From an uncultured Armatimonadota bacterium (GTDB lineage Bacteria > Armatimonadota > Fimbriimonadia > Fimbriimonadales > Fimbriimonadaceae): 64,000 bases of DNA. Position numbers and translations under genes: made by a program. The stretch is from the NCBI GenBank assembly GCA_903904815.1, contig CAIVDU010000036.1, positions 100,346 through 164,345 on the forward strand, read 5' to 3'. Positions 27,405 to 36,475 of this stretch are shown here, in pieces (positions within the stretch are counted from its first letter, which is position 1; each line of letters starts with the position of its first letter). Under the pieces are notes generated by a model that was given only the letters and a program-made list of their open reading frames with translations, did no database searches and was not told where the DNA came from.

Positions 27405-27542
27405 GGGTGTCGCTCAGAGTAGCAGAAATTCGCCGAATTGCTCATGACCCGCCCCCGCAACAGCCAGCCAAACCGGGCCTGTACCCGAACAACAATATTC
27501 AACATTAAATGAATTTCCTCTGAAAATGTGGCTGGGATGAGT

Positions 27543-27562
27543 TTGATATACTTGTAAATCAA
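27543..27562 (+). promoter_or_regulatory. Operator-like palindrome overlapping the -10 of the LacI gene
   Basis: TTGATATACTTGTAAATCAA is a near-perfect inverted repeat (8 of 9 arm positions match around a TT centre) lying 27 bases before the ATG of the LacI-family gene. It contains TATACT, a candidate -10 box. Autoregulation by the LacI protein, or control of the divergent gene, is the natural reading. Confidence 0.55.
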
Positions 27563-27589
27563 ATGGGTCAGCTATCCTAAGAGGCAGAA

Positions 27590-28585
27590 ATGTCAACGCG
27601 TAGGCCCACCCGCAGAGACGTAGCACTGAAGGCGGGAGTGGCTCCCTCCACCGTCAGCCTGGTTTTGCAGAACAAAGGCGACGAGCTTCGAATCCCCGCA
27701 TGCACTCAAGATCGCGTACGTGAAGCCGCGCGATCGCTGGGTTACTACCCAAACTGGCACATCGGTTCGGTTCTTAAGGGGCGGTCCGGCGTTCTTGGTC
27801 TGTACCTGCGGTGGGATCAGTGGTGTCGTCCTGACGGTTATTGGCCCACGTTACACTGGAACGTGCAATGTGCGGTTGCCGAGGCTGACGTTCGCCTCCT
27901 GGTTCACAACGCTCGTCGAGAATGCCCGACGGAAGAAGCGTTTGCCCGTCAGGCCGGAGGAATCGTAGACGGGGTGATCATTCTGAATTCCGGCAAAGAT
28001 CCGATCGTGAACCGGATTGTCGAGGTTGGGCTTCCCGCCGTCGAGATTGGAGACCCCTACAGTCAACTCCCGTTCGTTGGAAACGATGGCGGAGAGGGAA
28101 TTCGCCTCGCGATGGAGCATCTGAGCGAACGAGGATATAAGTGGCCCGCCTACATTGGCCACTACACGTCTTATGAAGAGGCGGCAAATGTTCGAAAACA
28201 GGCCTTTGCCTACGATGCCCGCAACCTCTTTGGACTCGATGGAGCGCAACGCACGCTCCTCACTCTGCACGTTTCGGAAGTGTTCGATGCGCTTCTCTCA
28301 ATCAATCCTCGACCAGATTGCGTGATCTGCGAAAGCGATGAATACGCTTATCAGCTACTCCAACTGTGCGCCACCAGGGGCATTTCAGTTCCTGAGGAAC
28401 TCGCAATCGTGGGGTCGGATGCTCTGCCCGCATTTGGAAGCCTTCGAGTGATGACGAGCATCGCCTCTCCGATGAAAGAAATGGCGACGTGGGGGATTCA
28501 AAAGCTGCTGGCGATCATTGAGGGGCGACCCATTGAGCATGGGACGATGCTTCCCTCAACACTGAGAATCGGCGATACGACCTAG
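27590..28585 (+). CDS. LacI-family transcriptional regulator
   Basis: A 331-residue regulator. The N-terminal helix-turn-helix is TRRDVALKAGVAPSTVSLVLQNKG, and the hinge-linked substrate domain follows (GVLGLYLRWDQW, GGIVDGVIILNSGKD, AYIGHY and CVICESDEYAYQLLQLCATRGISVPEELAIVGSDALPAFGSLRVMTSIASPMKEMATWGIQKLL). The length and effector-domain wording are typical. AGAGG lies 6 bases before the ATG. No sugar operon is adjacent on its strand, so its targets are likely elsewhere (for example the glycoside hydrolases), besides itself. Confidence 0.9.
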   Translation: MSTRRPTRRDVALKAGVAPSTVSLVLQNKGDELRIPACTQDRVREAARSLGYYPNWHIGSVLKGRSGVLGLYLRWDQWCRPDGYWPTLHWNVQCAVAEADVRLLVHNARRECPTEEAFARQAGGIVDGVIILNSGKDPIVNRIVEVGLPAVEIGDPYSQLPFVGNDGGEGIRLAMEHLSERGYKWPAYIGHYTSYEEAANVRKQAFAYDARNLFGLDGAQRTLLTLHVSEVFDALLSINPRPDCVICESDEYAYQLLQLCATRGISVPEELAIVGSDALPAFGSLRVMTSIASPMKEMATWGIQKLLAIIEGRPIEHGTMLPSTLRIGDTT

Positions 28586-28729
28586 ACCGTTCGCATTTCA
28601 GGTCCTGGCCCTGATAGGGTCAAAACGATCAAAGCTCAACCTGATCTTTGTACACACAGGCTTCAGCTTCCTCGGTGACATCGCCCCAATCGGGCAGGGG
28701 ACACCGCTTTCCAACGGTACCCTTAGGGC

Positions 28730-29209
28730 GTGCCGAGTGTTCTGTTCGTTTGTTTGGGAAACATTTGCCGAAGTCCTCTGGGCGAAGCGATCCTAAGACG
28801 CCAGGCGGCTGAAGCCGGTGTGGATCTTGTGATCGACTCGGCCGGGACCGGTGATTGGCACGTGGGGTCTCCTCCCGACAGCAGAGCGGTCAAGGTCGGC
28901 CGACTGCGAGGCTGCGACATGAACTTGAAAGCACGCCAAGTACGGTCCCGAGACTTCGAAGAGTTCGACCTCATCGTGGCGATGGACCACGCGAACTTGT
29001 CCACGCTCTATCGTTGGCCCGGAAGCCAGCCGGACAAGGTTCGCCTCGCTCGCTCGTTCGATCCAACTGCAGACGACACCGAGGTGCCTGACCCTTACTA
29101 CGGTGAACTCGAGGACTTCCAGGAAGTCGCCGAAATGCTTGAGGCTGCATGCGCCGGAATTCTGCAGCACTTCGCCTCCCAAAAATCCGCCGAAACGGCA
29201 AGTAAATAA
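28730..29209 (+). CDS. Low-molecular-weight protein-tyrosine phosphatase
   Basis: A 159-residue protein from GTG 28730. The P-loop is FVCLGNICRSPLGEAI (CX5R) and the general acid is in the DPYYGELEDFQEV loop. SAGTGDWHVGSPPD matches the family. Members dephosphorylate phosphotyrosine, including bacterial tyrosine kinases of exopolysaccharide systems. Its stop is 6 bases before the aminotransferase ATG, so the two are probably co-transcribed. Confidence 0.93.
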   Translation: MPSVLFVCLGNICRSPLGEAILRRQAAEAGVDLVIDSAGTGDWHVGSPPDSRAVKVGRLRGCDMNLKARQVRSRDFEEFDLIVAMDHANLSTLYRWPGSQPDKVRLARSFDPTADDTEVPDPYYGELEDFQEVAEMLEAACAGILQHFASQKSAETASK

Positions 29210-29215
29210 TCGAGA

Positions 29216-30460
29216 ATGAGCAACCTAAATAGACTTCAACAACTGCACCAAGACTTCAAAGAAAAGGGGCTCAAACTCGACCTCACGCGTGGGAAGCCGT
29301 CAGCGGCACAGGTTGACCTCAGCCTCGGGCTTTTGTCGCTCCCCGGACCCAATGACTATGTTGCCGAAGGTGGCATCGACATTCGAAACTACGGCGGACT
29401 CCTCGGCCTCACCGAGGCGCGGCGACTCTTCTCCGGAATCATGGGCGCGCCGATTGAGCAGGTCCTCGTCAGCGACAACTCCAGCCTCGCCCTTATGCAC
29501 GATGCGGTTGCCTTCTCTCTGCTAAAGGGAACGGGCGACAGCGCGGAACCATGGATCAAGCAAGGCGAGATCTCATTTCTGTGTCCGACTCCGGGCTATG
29601 ACCGGCACTTTACGATCTGCCAGGAACTCGGTGTTCGCATGATTCCAGTTGGCCTCACCGAGGATGGTCCCGACATGGACGAGGTCGAGCGACTCGTTGC
29701 CAACGATCCGTCGATCAAAGGGATGTGGTGCATGCCGAAGTACAGCAACCCCACCGGAACCGTGTATTCGGATGCGGTGATCGATCGACTCGCGGCAATG
29801 AAGACGGCCGCTCCGGACTTCCGGCTCATGTGGGACAACGCCTATTGCGTGCACCACCTTACCGAGGACCGCATCGAGATCGCGAATATCATCGACTGCT
29901 GTGCTGCTCATGGCCATCCGAATCGTCCATTTGTGTTCGCGTCGACGTCGAAGGTCACGATGCCCGGGGCCGGATTGGCAATGTTTGCCTCATCCAAGGA
30001 GAACGTTGCTTGGCTGGTAGCCCGAATGACGCCCAGAACGATTGGTCCTGACAAGGTCAACCACCTGCGACACGTACGCTTTCTGAGGGACGAAGAAGGC
30101 ATCCATTCGCTGATGGTGCGTCACCGAAACCTGATCGCTCCCAAATTCCAATCCGTCCTCGACATCTTCGAGGAGAAACTGGCGGGAGTTCCCGGCGTCA
30201 GCTGGACGACGCCAAAGGGAGGCTATTTCATCACCCTCCAAGTCCCTGCGGGATGTGCAAAGCGAGTGATCAACCTAGCAAAGGAGGCCGGTGTCGCCCT
30301 CACTCCAGCCGGGGCCACCCACCCCTACGGACACGACCCCGAGGACCGAACCATCCGAATAGCCCCCACCTTCCCCGAATTGCCAGAAGTCATTCTGGCG
30401 GTCGAGGGAGTCACCATTTGCGTTCTGTTGGCGGCTGCCGAGCTTCAAACTTCGCACTAA
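29216..30460 (+). CDS. Aspartate aminotransferase (type Ic-like, PLP enzyme)
   Basis: A 414-residue fold-type I aminotransferase. It has LTRGKPSAAQVDLSLGLLSLP at the start, NYGGLLGLTEARRLFSGIMGAP, ISFLCPTPGYDRHF, MPKYSNPTGTVYSD, MWDNAYCVHHL and the PLP-lysine segment FVFASTSKVTMPGAGLAMFASS. This matches the subfamily represented by the mycobacterial/corynebacterial aspartate aminotransferase rather than classical AspC. It moves the amino group between aspartate and 2-oxoglutarate. A strong hairpin follows the gene. Confidence 0.85.
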   Translation: MSNLNRLQQLHQDFKEKGLKLDLTRGKPSAAQVDLSLGLLSLPGPNDYVAEGGIDIRNYGGLLGLTEARRLFSGIMGAPIEQVLVSDNSSLALMHDAVAFSLLKGTGDSAEPWIKQGEISFLCPTPGYDRHFTICQELGVRMIPVGLTEDGPDMDEVERLVANDPSIKGMWCMPKYSNPTGTVYSDAVIDRLAAMKTAAPDFRLMWDNAYCVHHLTEDRIEIANIIDCCAAHGHPNRPFVFASTSKVTMPGAGLAMFASSKENVAWLVARMTPRTIGPDKVNHLRHVRFLRDEEGIHSLMVRHRNLIAPKFQSVLDIFEEKLAGVPGVSWTTPKGGYFITLQVPAGCAKRVINLAKEAGVALTPAGATHPYGHDPEDRTIRIAPTFPELPEVILAVEGVTICVLLAAAELQTSH

Positions 30461-30470
30461 ACGAGGGTGG

Positions 30471-30490
30471 CCGCAGGTTCGTACCTGCGG
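30471..30490 (+). terminator. Hairpin terminator after the aminotransferase gene
   Basis: A perfect 8-bp stem CCGCAGGT/ACCTGCGG with a TCGT loop begins 11 bases after the stop codon and is followed by TTTCC. Confidence 0.65.
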
Positions 30491-30665
30491 TTTCCGGATA
30501 TCGCGGAGTTGGCCATCAACGGCCATGAACAGCAGCCCATGGCTACGCCCAAAGTCAAATTCTGAGTAGAGGTTGCCGTGGTACAAAGCACGGTAACCAA
30601 AGCCGAAAGACTACAATCGGGTACGTTGCCTCCAATAGCGGCCAGTGTCGGCTAAAACGAATTGA

Positions 30666-32555
30666 GTGACCGCCGTGAACAATTCCCTGCTGACCTCCAT
30701 CTTTGGATTCGACCGCAAACAGCTCAGAGGAATAACGTCGATCCGATGTGGATTGGGATTGACTCTCCCATTAGTAGGATTCTGGTGGATGGGACACTTG
30801 GCCTGGGGCATCCTCGCCGGCCTCGGCGCCATCTATGCGGGATTGGCGTCCTTCAATGGCGTCTATCAAGCGCGACTACGGTACATGGTGGCTACTACCG
30901 TTCTGATGACGCTCGTGACGATCCTCGGCACGCTGGTGAGTTCCAATGTGTGGCTTTCCATTGCTGCGGTCACCGTCGTAGGATTCCTGCTGAGCCTTTA
31001 TGCCGCTATGCGGCCAGCGGCGAACCTATTGGCGACGCTCGCCACCGGAACGCTCGTGATTCTGTCGAAGGTCCTGCAGACTGCCGGTGAGCCTTTTCAC
31101 CTAGCTCTTGGGAACGGTCTCCTTATCTTGAGTGGAGGCGCCAGCGAGATTCTGTTGCTCACACTTTTCTGGCCCTTCACACAGCACTACCCGGAGCGCC
31201 AAGCGATTGCTCGGGTTTACGAAAGCCTCTCCGAGTTCGCCACCCAACTCGCTAGGGGACACAAACTCCAGATGCTCGAGGGTGAAACTATCCAGGAGGC
31301 GAGAGATCTCATGGACGCCCTCGATCGTTACAAGCTTAAGCCCGAGCAAGTAGGTCTCCGTCGCGCATTGAGTACGGCAGAAGGCATCCGGGCCAGCCTC
31401 GTGGGACTCACTTCTACTCCCGCATCCGAACTTCCAAGGATCGCCGCCTACTTGTTTTATCTCAGCGCCCGACTTGGTGAAGTCGCCGACAGGATCCTTG
31501 CCAAGCAGATCCTTGAAATTCCCCCCAGTCCCGATGTGTCGTTTCCGGAAGGCATTTCGGATGAGACCGGCGGAAGCCTTACGGTGATCCACGCCCTCCT
31601 GGACCATCTCCAAGAGCCAATCTTGGAAGCGACCGGACCACGAAAGACGATGGCCGACTGGACTCACCATTTGTCCTTTCGCTTGATCGCCCTGGAGAGC
31701 AGTCCCTCCCTGAGATCCATCGCTTGTCGCCACGCGATTCGTTATGCGCTGGCCCTATGCATCGCCACGTCCCTTTCCCGCCTCGGAAGTTTTGGAAATG
31801 GTTACTGGATTCCTCTAACCGTGTGCATGGTCCTCAGAAGCGACTATGCGTCGACGCTTAAAACAGGAGTCGCGAGGGCGTTTGGAACGATTCTAGGTGT
31901 CCTCGTGGGTCTGGTTCTCGCCTATTTGGCGAAGGGCAGCGTGCCTGCTCACGTCGCAATCGTGCTCCTATCATCGTTCGGCTTTTACTTCTTCTTTCGC
32001 GCCAATTACGCGCTGTTTACGGCGATGGTCACCGTGTGGGTGATCTTCTCCATCACTGCATCCGGCTTGCCCGAGAAGCTTGTTGGTGGTCAACGCCTCG
32101 AAGCCACCCTGATTGGAATCGCAATGGCCGTCATTGCCTATCGGTTGCTTCCAAGTTGGCAGTCAACCAGGGTCAGGGAAGTTTTGAGAGATGCCGCCGA
32201 GTCCCAAATTGAGTTCTGCGAACGCGTGTTGCTTCAACCCCAGATGCCCTCAAGAGTTGCTTGGGAGCGAGAGCTCGATAAGGCACGCGCCCTTCGCTAT
32301 GAGGCCGAGGCGGTGGTAGAGTCCGCCGTCAAGGAACCGGTTTGGCGCAAGAATTCCACGGCGCCTCTCGTCCATGAAATTCTCGTGGAACTCGAAATGA
32401 ATGCCGCCCAGTTGCTTGGGCTGCTTGCGCAAAGACTCGCGTCTCCCGAACACAGTCCGACCATGGACGCTAAATCTCATCGCGTCTCGGAGCGCGCCAA
32501 GTCACTTATCTCCAGGCTGGGGCAAGACCCTCATCAATCCATTTCATCTACGTAG
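30666..32555 (+). CDS. FUSC-family inner-membrane transporter
   Basis: A 629-residue protein with two membrane blocks and a soluble middle. N-terminal helices (LTLPLVGFWWMGHLAWGILAGLGAIYAGL) and a C-terminal six-helix set (HAIRYALALCIATSLSRLGSFGNGYWIPLTVCMVLRSDYASTLKTGVARAFGTILGVLVGLVLAYLAKG) match the fusaric-acid-resistance/YccS/AaeB group of aromatic-acid efflux proteins. The YWIPLTV and R-x-GT-x-G signatures are clear. It starts at GTG 30666; another GTG at 30675 is possible. It overlaps the convergent asparaginase gene by 22 bases. Confidence 0.85.
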   Translation: MTAVNNSLLTSIFGFDRKQLRGITSIRCGLGLTLPLVGFWWMGHLAWGILAGLGAIYAGLASFNGVYQARLRYMVATTVLMTLVTILGTLVSSNVWLSIAAVTVVGFLLSLYAAMRPAANLLATLATGTLVILSKVLQTAGEPFHLALGNGLLILSGGASEILLLTLFWPFTQHYPERQAIARVYESLSEFATQLARGHKLQMLEGETIQEARDLMDALDRYKLKPEQVGLRRALSTAEGIRASLVGLTSTPASELPRIAAYLFYLSARLGEVADRILAKQILEIPPSPDVSFPEGISDETGGSLTVIHALLDHLQEPILEATGPRKTMADWTHHLSFRLIALESSPSLRSIACRHAIRYALALCIATSLSRLGSFGNGYWIPLTVCMVLRSDYASTLKTGVARAFGTILGVLVGLVLAYLAKGSVPAHVAIVLLSSFGFYFFFRANYALFTAMVTVWVIFSITASGLPEKLVGGQRLEATLIGIAMAVIAYRLLPSWQSTRVREVLRDAAESQIEFCERVLLQPQMPSRVAWERELDKARALRYEAEAVVESAVKEPVWRKNSTAPLVHEILVELEMNAAQLLGLLAQRLASPEHSPTMDAKSHRVSERAKSLISRLGQDPHQSISST

Positions 32556-33583
32556 GGAGTCGCCATGAGCGCCTTTACGCGGGCAATCTTGTCGGAACTG
32601 ACGGTAACTCTCGAATGAATCTCTTGGGAAAGTAGCGAAAGGATCCAGCGAAATTTAACCGCCGCTGCCGCTCCCGTCATATTCCCGGTGGGAATGGCCC
32701 CCGCCTGAATTGCTTTCACCCCAGGTTCGTAGGAGGAATCATCGGTTGAGTCGGCAGAGAACTGACTGGTGATGATCAGCGGAATGTTTCTCCGGAAAGC
32801 CTCTTCGATGAAGGGGAGAAAGGAGTACTCCTCAAAGTCTGGGACATTCCCTGCTCCGTAGCACTGGAGCACGATTCCGTGGAGCGATGAACTCTCCAGC
32901 AAAGGCGCCATTAAGGAAGGTTTGAGCCCTGGGATCAGGGTGACTTGGACGATGTCTGCATCGAACGACGGTCGGAAATCTAGCGGCCTCTGCTCAGGCG
33001 TGACCCGGTGGACGCTTGGATGCAGCAAGATCTTTTCGGAAATCGTCGCTACCGGCGGCACTGCCGGCGACTCAAATGCCCGGAACAATCTTCTATCGCA
33101 CTTCTGGGCCCTTGATCCGCGATACACGTAGTCGCCGAACGCGATCACCACCTCGGCAATTGGCTCTAGGGCTACGCGTACCGCGCGTATCAGGTTGATG
33201 CGGGCATCGCCGTGAAGTACAGAGGCATCCGTCTGAGCCCCCGTGAACACGACCGGCACGTTCAAACCAGAGCCAAATGCGAAGGCCAGAGCGGATGCCG
33301 AATGGTGCATCGTGTCTGTGCCGTGGATAACCACGAAACCCCCGAAACCCAAATCGAGGCGGTCATGGATCGCATTTGCCATCGCCGACCAGTCCGAAGG
33401 GACCATGTTCGTGCTGTCCTTGTTGAGAAGCGTCACGAACTCGATTTCGGCCAGACCGTGAATCTCCGGGGCAATGCTCAGGAACGAACTGGGGTCCTGG
33501 GGAGGCCGAAGGACATCTTGCTCGCGACTCATCGCGATCGTTCCGCCCGTATAGATCACACAAACGCGCGGCAATCCTGACAC
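32534..33583 (-). CDS. L-asparaginase (type I/II family)
   Basis: A 349-residue enzyme hydrolysing asparagine to aspartate and ammonia. The first catalytic threonine is in VCVIYTGGTIAMS, the second in VVIHGTDTMHHSASAL, with the catalytic Lys/Tyr context in VYRGSRAQKCD. The C-terminal domain has PGLKPSLMAPLLESSSLHGIVLQCYGAGNVP. There is no signal peptide, so it acts in the cytoplasm. The start is GTG, preceded by TACAAT with 6 bases between, a leaderless-type start. Length fits the cytoplasmic AnsA-like group. Confidence 0.93.
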   Translation of the reverse strand: MSGLPRVCVIYTGGTIAMSREQDVLRPPQDPSSFLSIAPEIHGLAEIEFVTLLNKDSTNMVPSDWSAMANAIHDRLDLGFGGFVVIHGTDTMHHSASALAFAFGSGLNVPVVFTGAQTDASVLHGDARINLIRAVRVALEPIAEVVIAFGDYVYRGSRAQKCDRRLFRAFESPAVPPVATISEKILLHPSVHRVTPEQRPLDFRPSFDADIVQVTLIPGLKPSLMAPLLESSSLHGIVLQCYGAGNVPDFEEYSFLPFIEEAFRRNIPLIITSQFSADSTDDSSYEPGVKAIQAGAIPTGNMTGAAAAVKFRWILSLLSQEIHSRVTVSSDKIARVKALMATPYVDEMD

Positions 33584-33589
33584 GAGGGG

Positions 33590-33595
33590 ATTGTA
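33590..33595 (-). promoter_or_regulatory. -10 element (TACAAT) for asparaginase
   Basis: On the minus strand TACAAT is followed by 6 bases and GTG 33583. No ribosome site is present. Confidence 0.5.
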
Positions 33596-33608
33596 TCGTT
33601 TAAGGAGT

Positions 33609-34016
33609 GTGCCGAACTACGGAGTGAGCGCCTTGTTTACCAACTTAGAAATCCCAGGTCGGCCCGTGGCAGGTGGGCCATTCCGGGGTCCATACCAAGG
33701 GATCAAAGAGTTCAGTGAAGGAGTGAACTGGTCGAAGCTCACCGGACCGGTCGTGAAGTTTGGTCTGGAAGCTCCTCCTAAAGCGGCCGTCCATAGTTTT
33801 GGGACTGAGGCGGCCGGCATCGCCTGGATCAAATTAGAACCTGCGCCCACACCGAGAACGATCGATATCTTGGCGCCATCGAAGTCGAAGCTAAAGGTGT
33901 TCGAGGTTACGAATCAGAAGTGGATGCCGGACGTGAAAGTGACGAGATTAGGAGACCGACTCCGAGTCGTGTTGAACCCAGGCGAGTCTGAATTCGCGTT
34001 GAACTGGGAACGGTAA
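33609..34016 (+). pseudogene. Probable C-terminal remnant of an extracellular hydrolase
   Basis: An open frame of about 135 residues without a signal peptide. GPYQGIKEFSEGVNWSKL followed by FGTEAAGIAWIKLEPAPTPRTIDILAP and GDRLRVVLNPGESEFALNW resembles the tail beta-domain that closes glycoside hydrolases of the GH5/GH39 kind. I do not recognise a complete family, and an entire catalytic domain would be absent. An AAGGAG touches the GTG at 33609, and GTG 33624 is an alternative start, so a short product may still be made. Confidence 0.4.
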
Positions 34017-34040
34017 GTACAATCTGTTGGAGCGCGCGCG

Positions 34041-34601
34041 TCAATCCCAGATTGAAGAGAAGAAGCCTCGCAATGGTTCATTCTCGACCGTCGGGTTCGA
34101 GTCTATCAACGAGATTGCTTCAGCGCTCACAGTATTTGCTTTTGAGATTTCGCCCGCTTGAACGTACGTCACGGTTGCGAAATACAGCACGAATAGGTCC
34201 TCATGTTTCGATAGGGCAAGCACCTTTTCTATCGTCAGGATTGCCAGATCGGTTGTTTCCGGCAGGGTCGCTAGCTGTCCGCACAACGCTCCCAAACGGT
34301 ACCAGTGGTCTTTACCTTCTGTCGAAAGGATCGTATCGATCTTGAGAGAGAAGGCCATGGGATCTTCAGATGCCATCCACTTGAAACGTATCTCGTCCGT
34401 TTGGAAAGCAAATCCCGGGTTATCGGAATCAAATCTGTCGAGCTTGGCGTGCGCCTCTACGCCTTGCCCAGCGTCGAATTCGTTCTCGATGTCGCACAGC
34501 GCTTGAAAAGTGCGTCGCTGTTCCGCTGAGGGTTCGACGGGTTCAAACTCCTCCGTTGCCGTGTCTGCCTTCCAAAGAAAGAGTGTCTTTTCGGTCGCCA
34601 T
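34041..34601 (-). CDS. Hypothetical protein, about 186 residues
   Basis: Unrecognised. From ATG 34601 it reads MATEKTLFLWKADTATEEFEPVEPSAEQRRTF, then helical segments (ALCDIENEFDAGQGVEAHAKLDRF, ILTIEKVLALSKHEDLFVLYFATVTYVQAGEISKANTVSAEAISLID) that alternate like TPR helices. It is soluble and acidic. A longer in-frame start at 34697 adds a basic, non-conserved-looking leader, so the internal Met is preferred. It lies just downstream of the Fpg/Nei gene on the same strand, but 112 bases away. Confidence 0.5.
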   Translation of the reverse strand: MATEKTLFLWKADTATEEFEPVEPSAEQRRTFQALCDIENEFDAGQGVEAHAKLDRFDSDNPGFAFQTDEIRFKWMASEDPMAFSLKIDTILSTEGKDHWYRLGALCGQLATLPETTDLAILTIEKVLALSKHEDLFVLYFATVTYVQAGEISKANTVSAEAISLIDSNPTVENEPLRGFFSSIWD

Positions 34602-34712
34602 GTTAGCCCTACGTGATCGTACTCGCGCATGCAGACTTTTCCAAGTGAAATGGAAGACAGGTTCTTTGAACTTGATGAAAGGCGATGATGGCGGCATTTT
34701 AGTGCGTTAAGC

Positions 34713-35615
34713 TCAGCCGCCTTCGTCGTATGACAGCATCTTGGGCCAATCGTCTTTCAGGAGACGCGAGAGGCTCCGGTCAGCGAGCAACCGACCTTCG
34801 TTCTGACAGACCGCGCAGTAGTTCGTTTCCTTATCGGCATAAACGATGTGCTGAACAGGGGCGGAACATATGTGGCACGGCTGTCCAAACTTCCCGTGTA
34901 CGTGGAACGCCGGGCGAAAAGCCGTGACGTCAGCTGGCCTGGGAAATCCCGGATACAGAACCTGAAGTTTCTGGGTCCACGCCTCAAGGACATTCCGAGA
35001 AGCCTCTGCAAGCCGGCGCAACTCCTGTTCTGTAAGTGACGTAGTCAATCGAAGCGGAGAGAGCCGGGCCTCAAACAGGATCTCGTCCGAATACGCGTTG
35101 CCAATACCATCGAACCAGGATGGGTCGGTAAGAGATCGTTTGAGGGTGCGACGTTCACTCGTGAGCCGTGCCGAAAACTCTTCGACGGATATTGAAGTCG
35201 GATCGATCCCGTCTCGGCGTTGAGCCTCGACTAGCTCGCGCCCATGAAATAGGGTGATCGAGGCACGCTTCTTGGTGGACTGCTCGACCAGAGTGAGTTG
35301 TCCCGACGAGAATCTCAGAATCGCCAATTGCGCCTTGCCCGACGGGCGCTTTGCCTCGGGTGCGGGGCTCACCCATTGGAGCCGGCCCGCGATCATCAAG
35401 TGAATCATGAGGAAAAATTCGTCCTCAAACTCCAAAACGACACGTTTGCCCAGTCGACTCACGCCCTGCACTCGCCGTCCCGCGAGTTCGATCGGCTTTG
35501 GAGACACCGATCGAAGCACAAACGGACTCCCAAGAACGATCGATTCCAGTTCAGAATCGAGAAGTCGTTCTTTCAATCGAGTGACGTAAAGCCGAATATC
35601 CGGGAGCTCTGGCAT
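34713..35615 (-). CDS. Fpg/Nei-family DNA glycosylase
   Basis: A 300-residue base-excision enzyme. The N-terminal catalytic proline and glutamate are in MPELPDIRLYVTRL. The helix-two-turn-helix region has SLTDPSWFDGIGNAYSDEILFEARLSP. A C-terminal zinc finger CHICSAPVQHIVYADKETNYCAVCQ completes the fold. The PELPDI start is a variant of PELPEVE and is typical of uncharacterised Nei-like members, so substrate preference (oxidised purine or pyrimidine) is open. AAAGGA lies 8 bases before the ATG. Confidence 0.9.
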   Translation of the reverse strand: MPELPDIRLYVTRLKERLLDSELESIVLGSPFVLRSVSPKPIELAGRRVQGVSRLGKRVVLEFEDEFFLMIHLMIAGRLQWVSPAPEAKRPSGKAQLAILRFSSGQLTLVEQSTKKRASITLFHGRELVEAQRRDGIDPTSISVEEFSARLTSERRTLKRSLTDPSWFDGIGNAYSDEILFEARLSPLRLTTSLTEQELRRLAEASRNVLEAWTQKLQVLYPGFPRPADVTAFRPAFHVHGKFGQPCHICSAPVQHIVYADKETNYCAVCQNEGRLLADRSLSRLLKDDWPKMLSYDEGG

Positions 35616-35689
35616 GCTTCAGATCCTTTCGTGCTCACCTTAACCTAACATAAGGGCAGACTGCTCGGTCGACAGCCGTATGGTAACGA

Positions 35690-35695
35690 TATACT
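35690..35695 (+). promoter_or_regulatory. -10 element (TATACT) of the isomerase-GH95 operon
   Basis: TATACT ends 6 bases before ATG 35702; TCGACA lies 15 bases further upstream as a weak -35. No ribosome site is present, so the mRNA is probably leaderless. Confidence 0.5.
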
Positions 35696-35701
35696 TCGGC
35701 C

Positions 35702-36460
35702 ATGTCAGTGATTCCAGTCTCGGTTCAGCTTTATTCCGTTCGCGATGTCGCGGTTGACGACCTCAAGGGAGTGATCTCCAAGGTGGCGGAAATCGGCTAC
35801 TCCGGTGTGGAATTCGCCGGGCTCCACGGTAACGACCCCCGAGAGATTCGAAAGGCACTCGATGAGTCTGGTCTCGAGTGCTCGGGAACTCACACCGCCA
35901 TTGACGCTTTTTCCGACGAGCGCCTGCTGGAGACCGTCGACACTCATCACATTCTCGGAACCGGGTATGCGATCGTCCCTTGGATTCCCGAACACATGAG
36001 GGACACCGTTGAAGCAACCCTCGAGACCGCCAAGAAATTGACCGAACTCACCCACAAACTCGCGGAGCACGGACTTAAGACCGGGTTTCACGCCCACGCG
36101 GGAGACATGATTCCCCTCCCCTCCGGGCAGACGCCCTGGGGCATCCTCGCCGCGAACACTCCAGATTCCTTTGTGATGCAGTACGACACCGCAAATGGGC
36201 TATCGGGCGGTGCAGACCCCGTTCAACCGATCCTCGATTTCCCCGGTCGATCAGTTCTGGTCCACCTGAAAGAGTTCAAGACGGGCGGGCACGCCCTGAT
36301 CGGAGAAGGAGAAGTTCCCTGGCAGAGAGTGTTCGAGGCCTGTGAGTCGGTCGGAGGAACAAAATGGTACGTCGTCGAGCACGAAGACGATCCTCGAATG
36401 ACGTCGCTCGAAGCCATCGCCGGCGACTTTAAGGCACTGGTTGCTTTCGGCAAAGCCTAG
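35702..36460 (+). CDS. Sugar phosphate isomerase/epimerase (AP endonuclease 2-like TIM barrel)
   Basis: A 252-residue TIM-barrel protein. The start IPVSVQLYSVRDVAVDDLKGVISKVAEIGYSGVEFAGLHG, the middle GLKTGFHAHAGDM and DSFVMQYDTANGLSGGADPV, and the end VVEHEDDPRMTSLEAIAGDFKAL carry the usual metal-binding Glu, His, Asp and Glu. Members interconvert keto sugars or inositols. It precedes the GH95 fucosidase by 16 bases and probably shares its transcript, so it may act on a released sugar, but the substrate is unproven. Confidence 0.85.
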   Translation: MSVIPVSVQLYSVRDVAVDDLKGVISKVAEIGYSGVEFAGLHGNDPREIRKALDESGLECSGTHTAIDAFSDERLLETVDTHHILGTGYAIVPWIPEHMRDTVEATLETAKKLTELTHKLAEHGLKTGFHAHAGDMIPLPSGQTPWGILAANTPDSFVMQYDTANGLSGGADPVQPILDFPGRSVLVHLKEFKTGGHALIGEGEVPWQRVFEACESVGGTKWYVVEHEDDPRMTSLEAIAGDFKALVAFGKA

Positions 36461-36475
36461 TCCGATCGATTTGTT

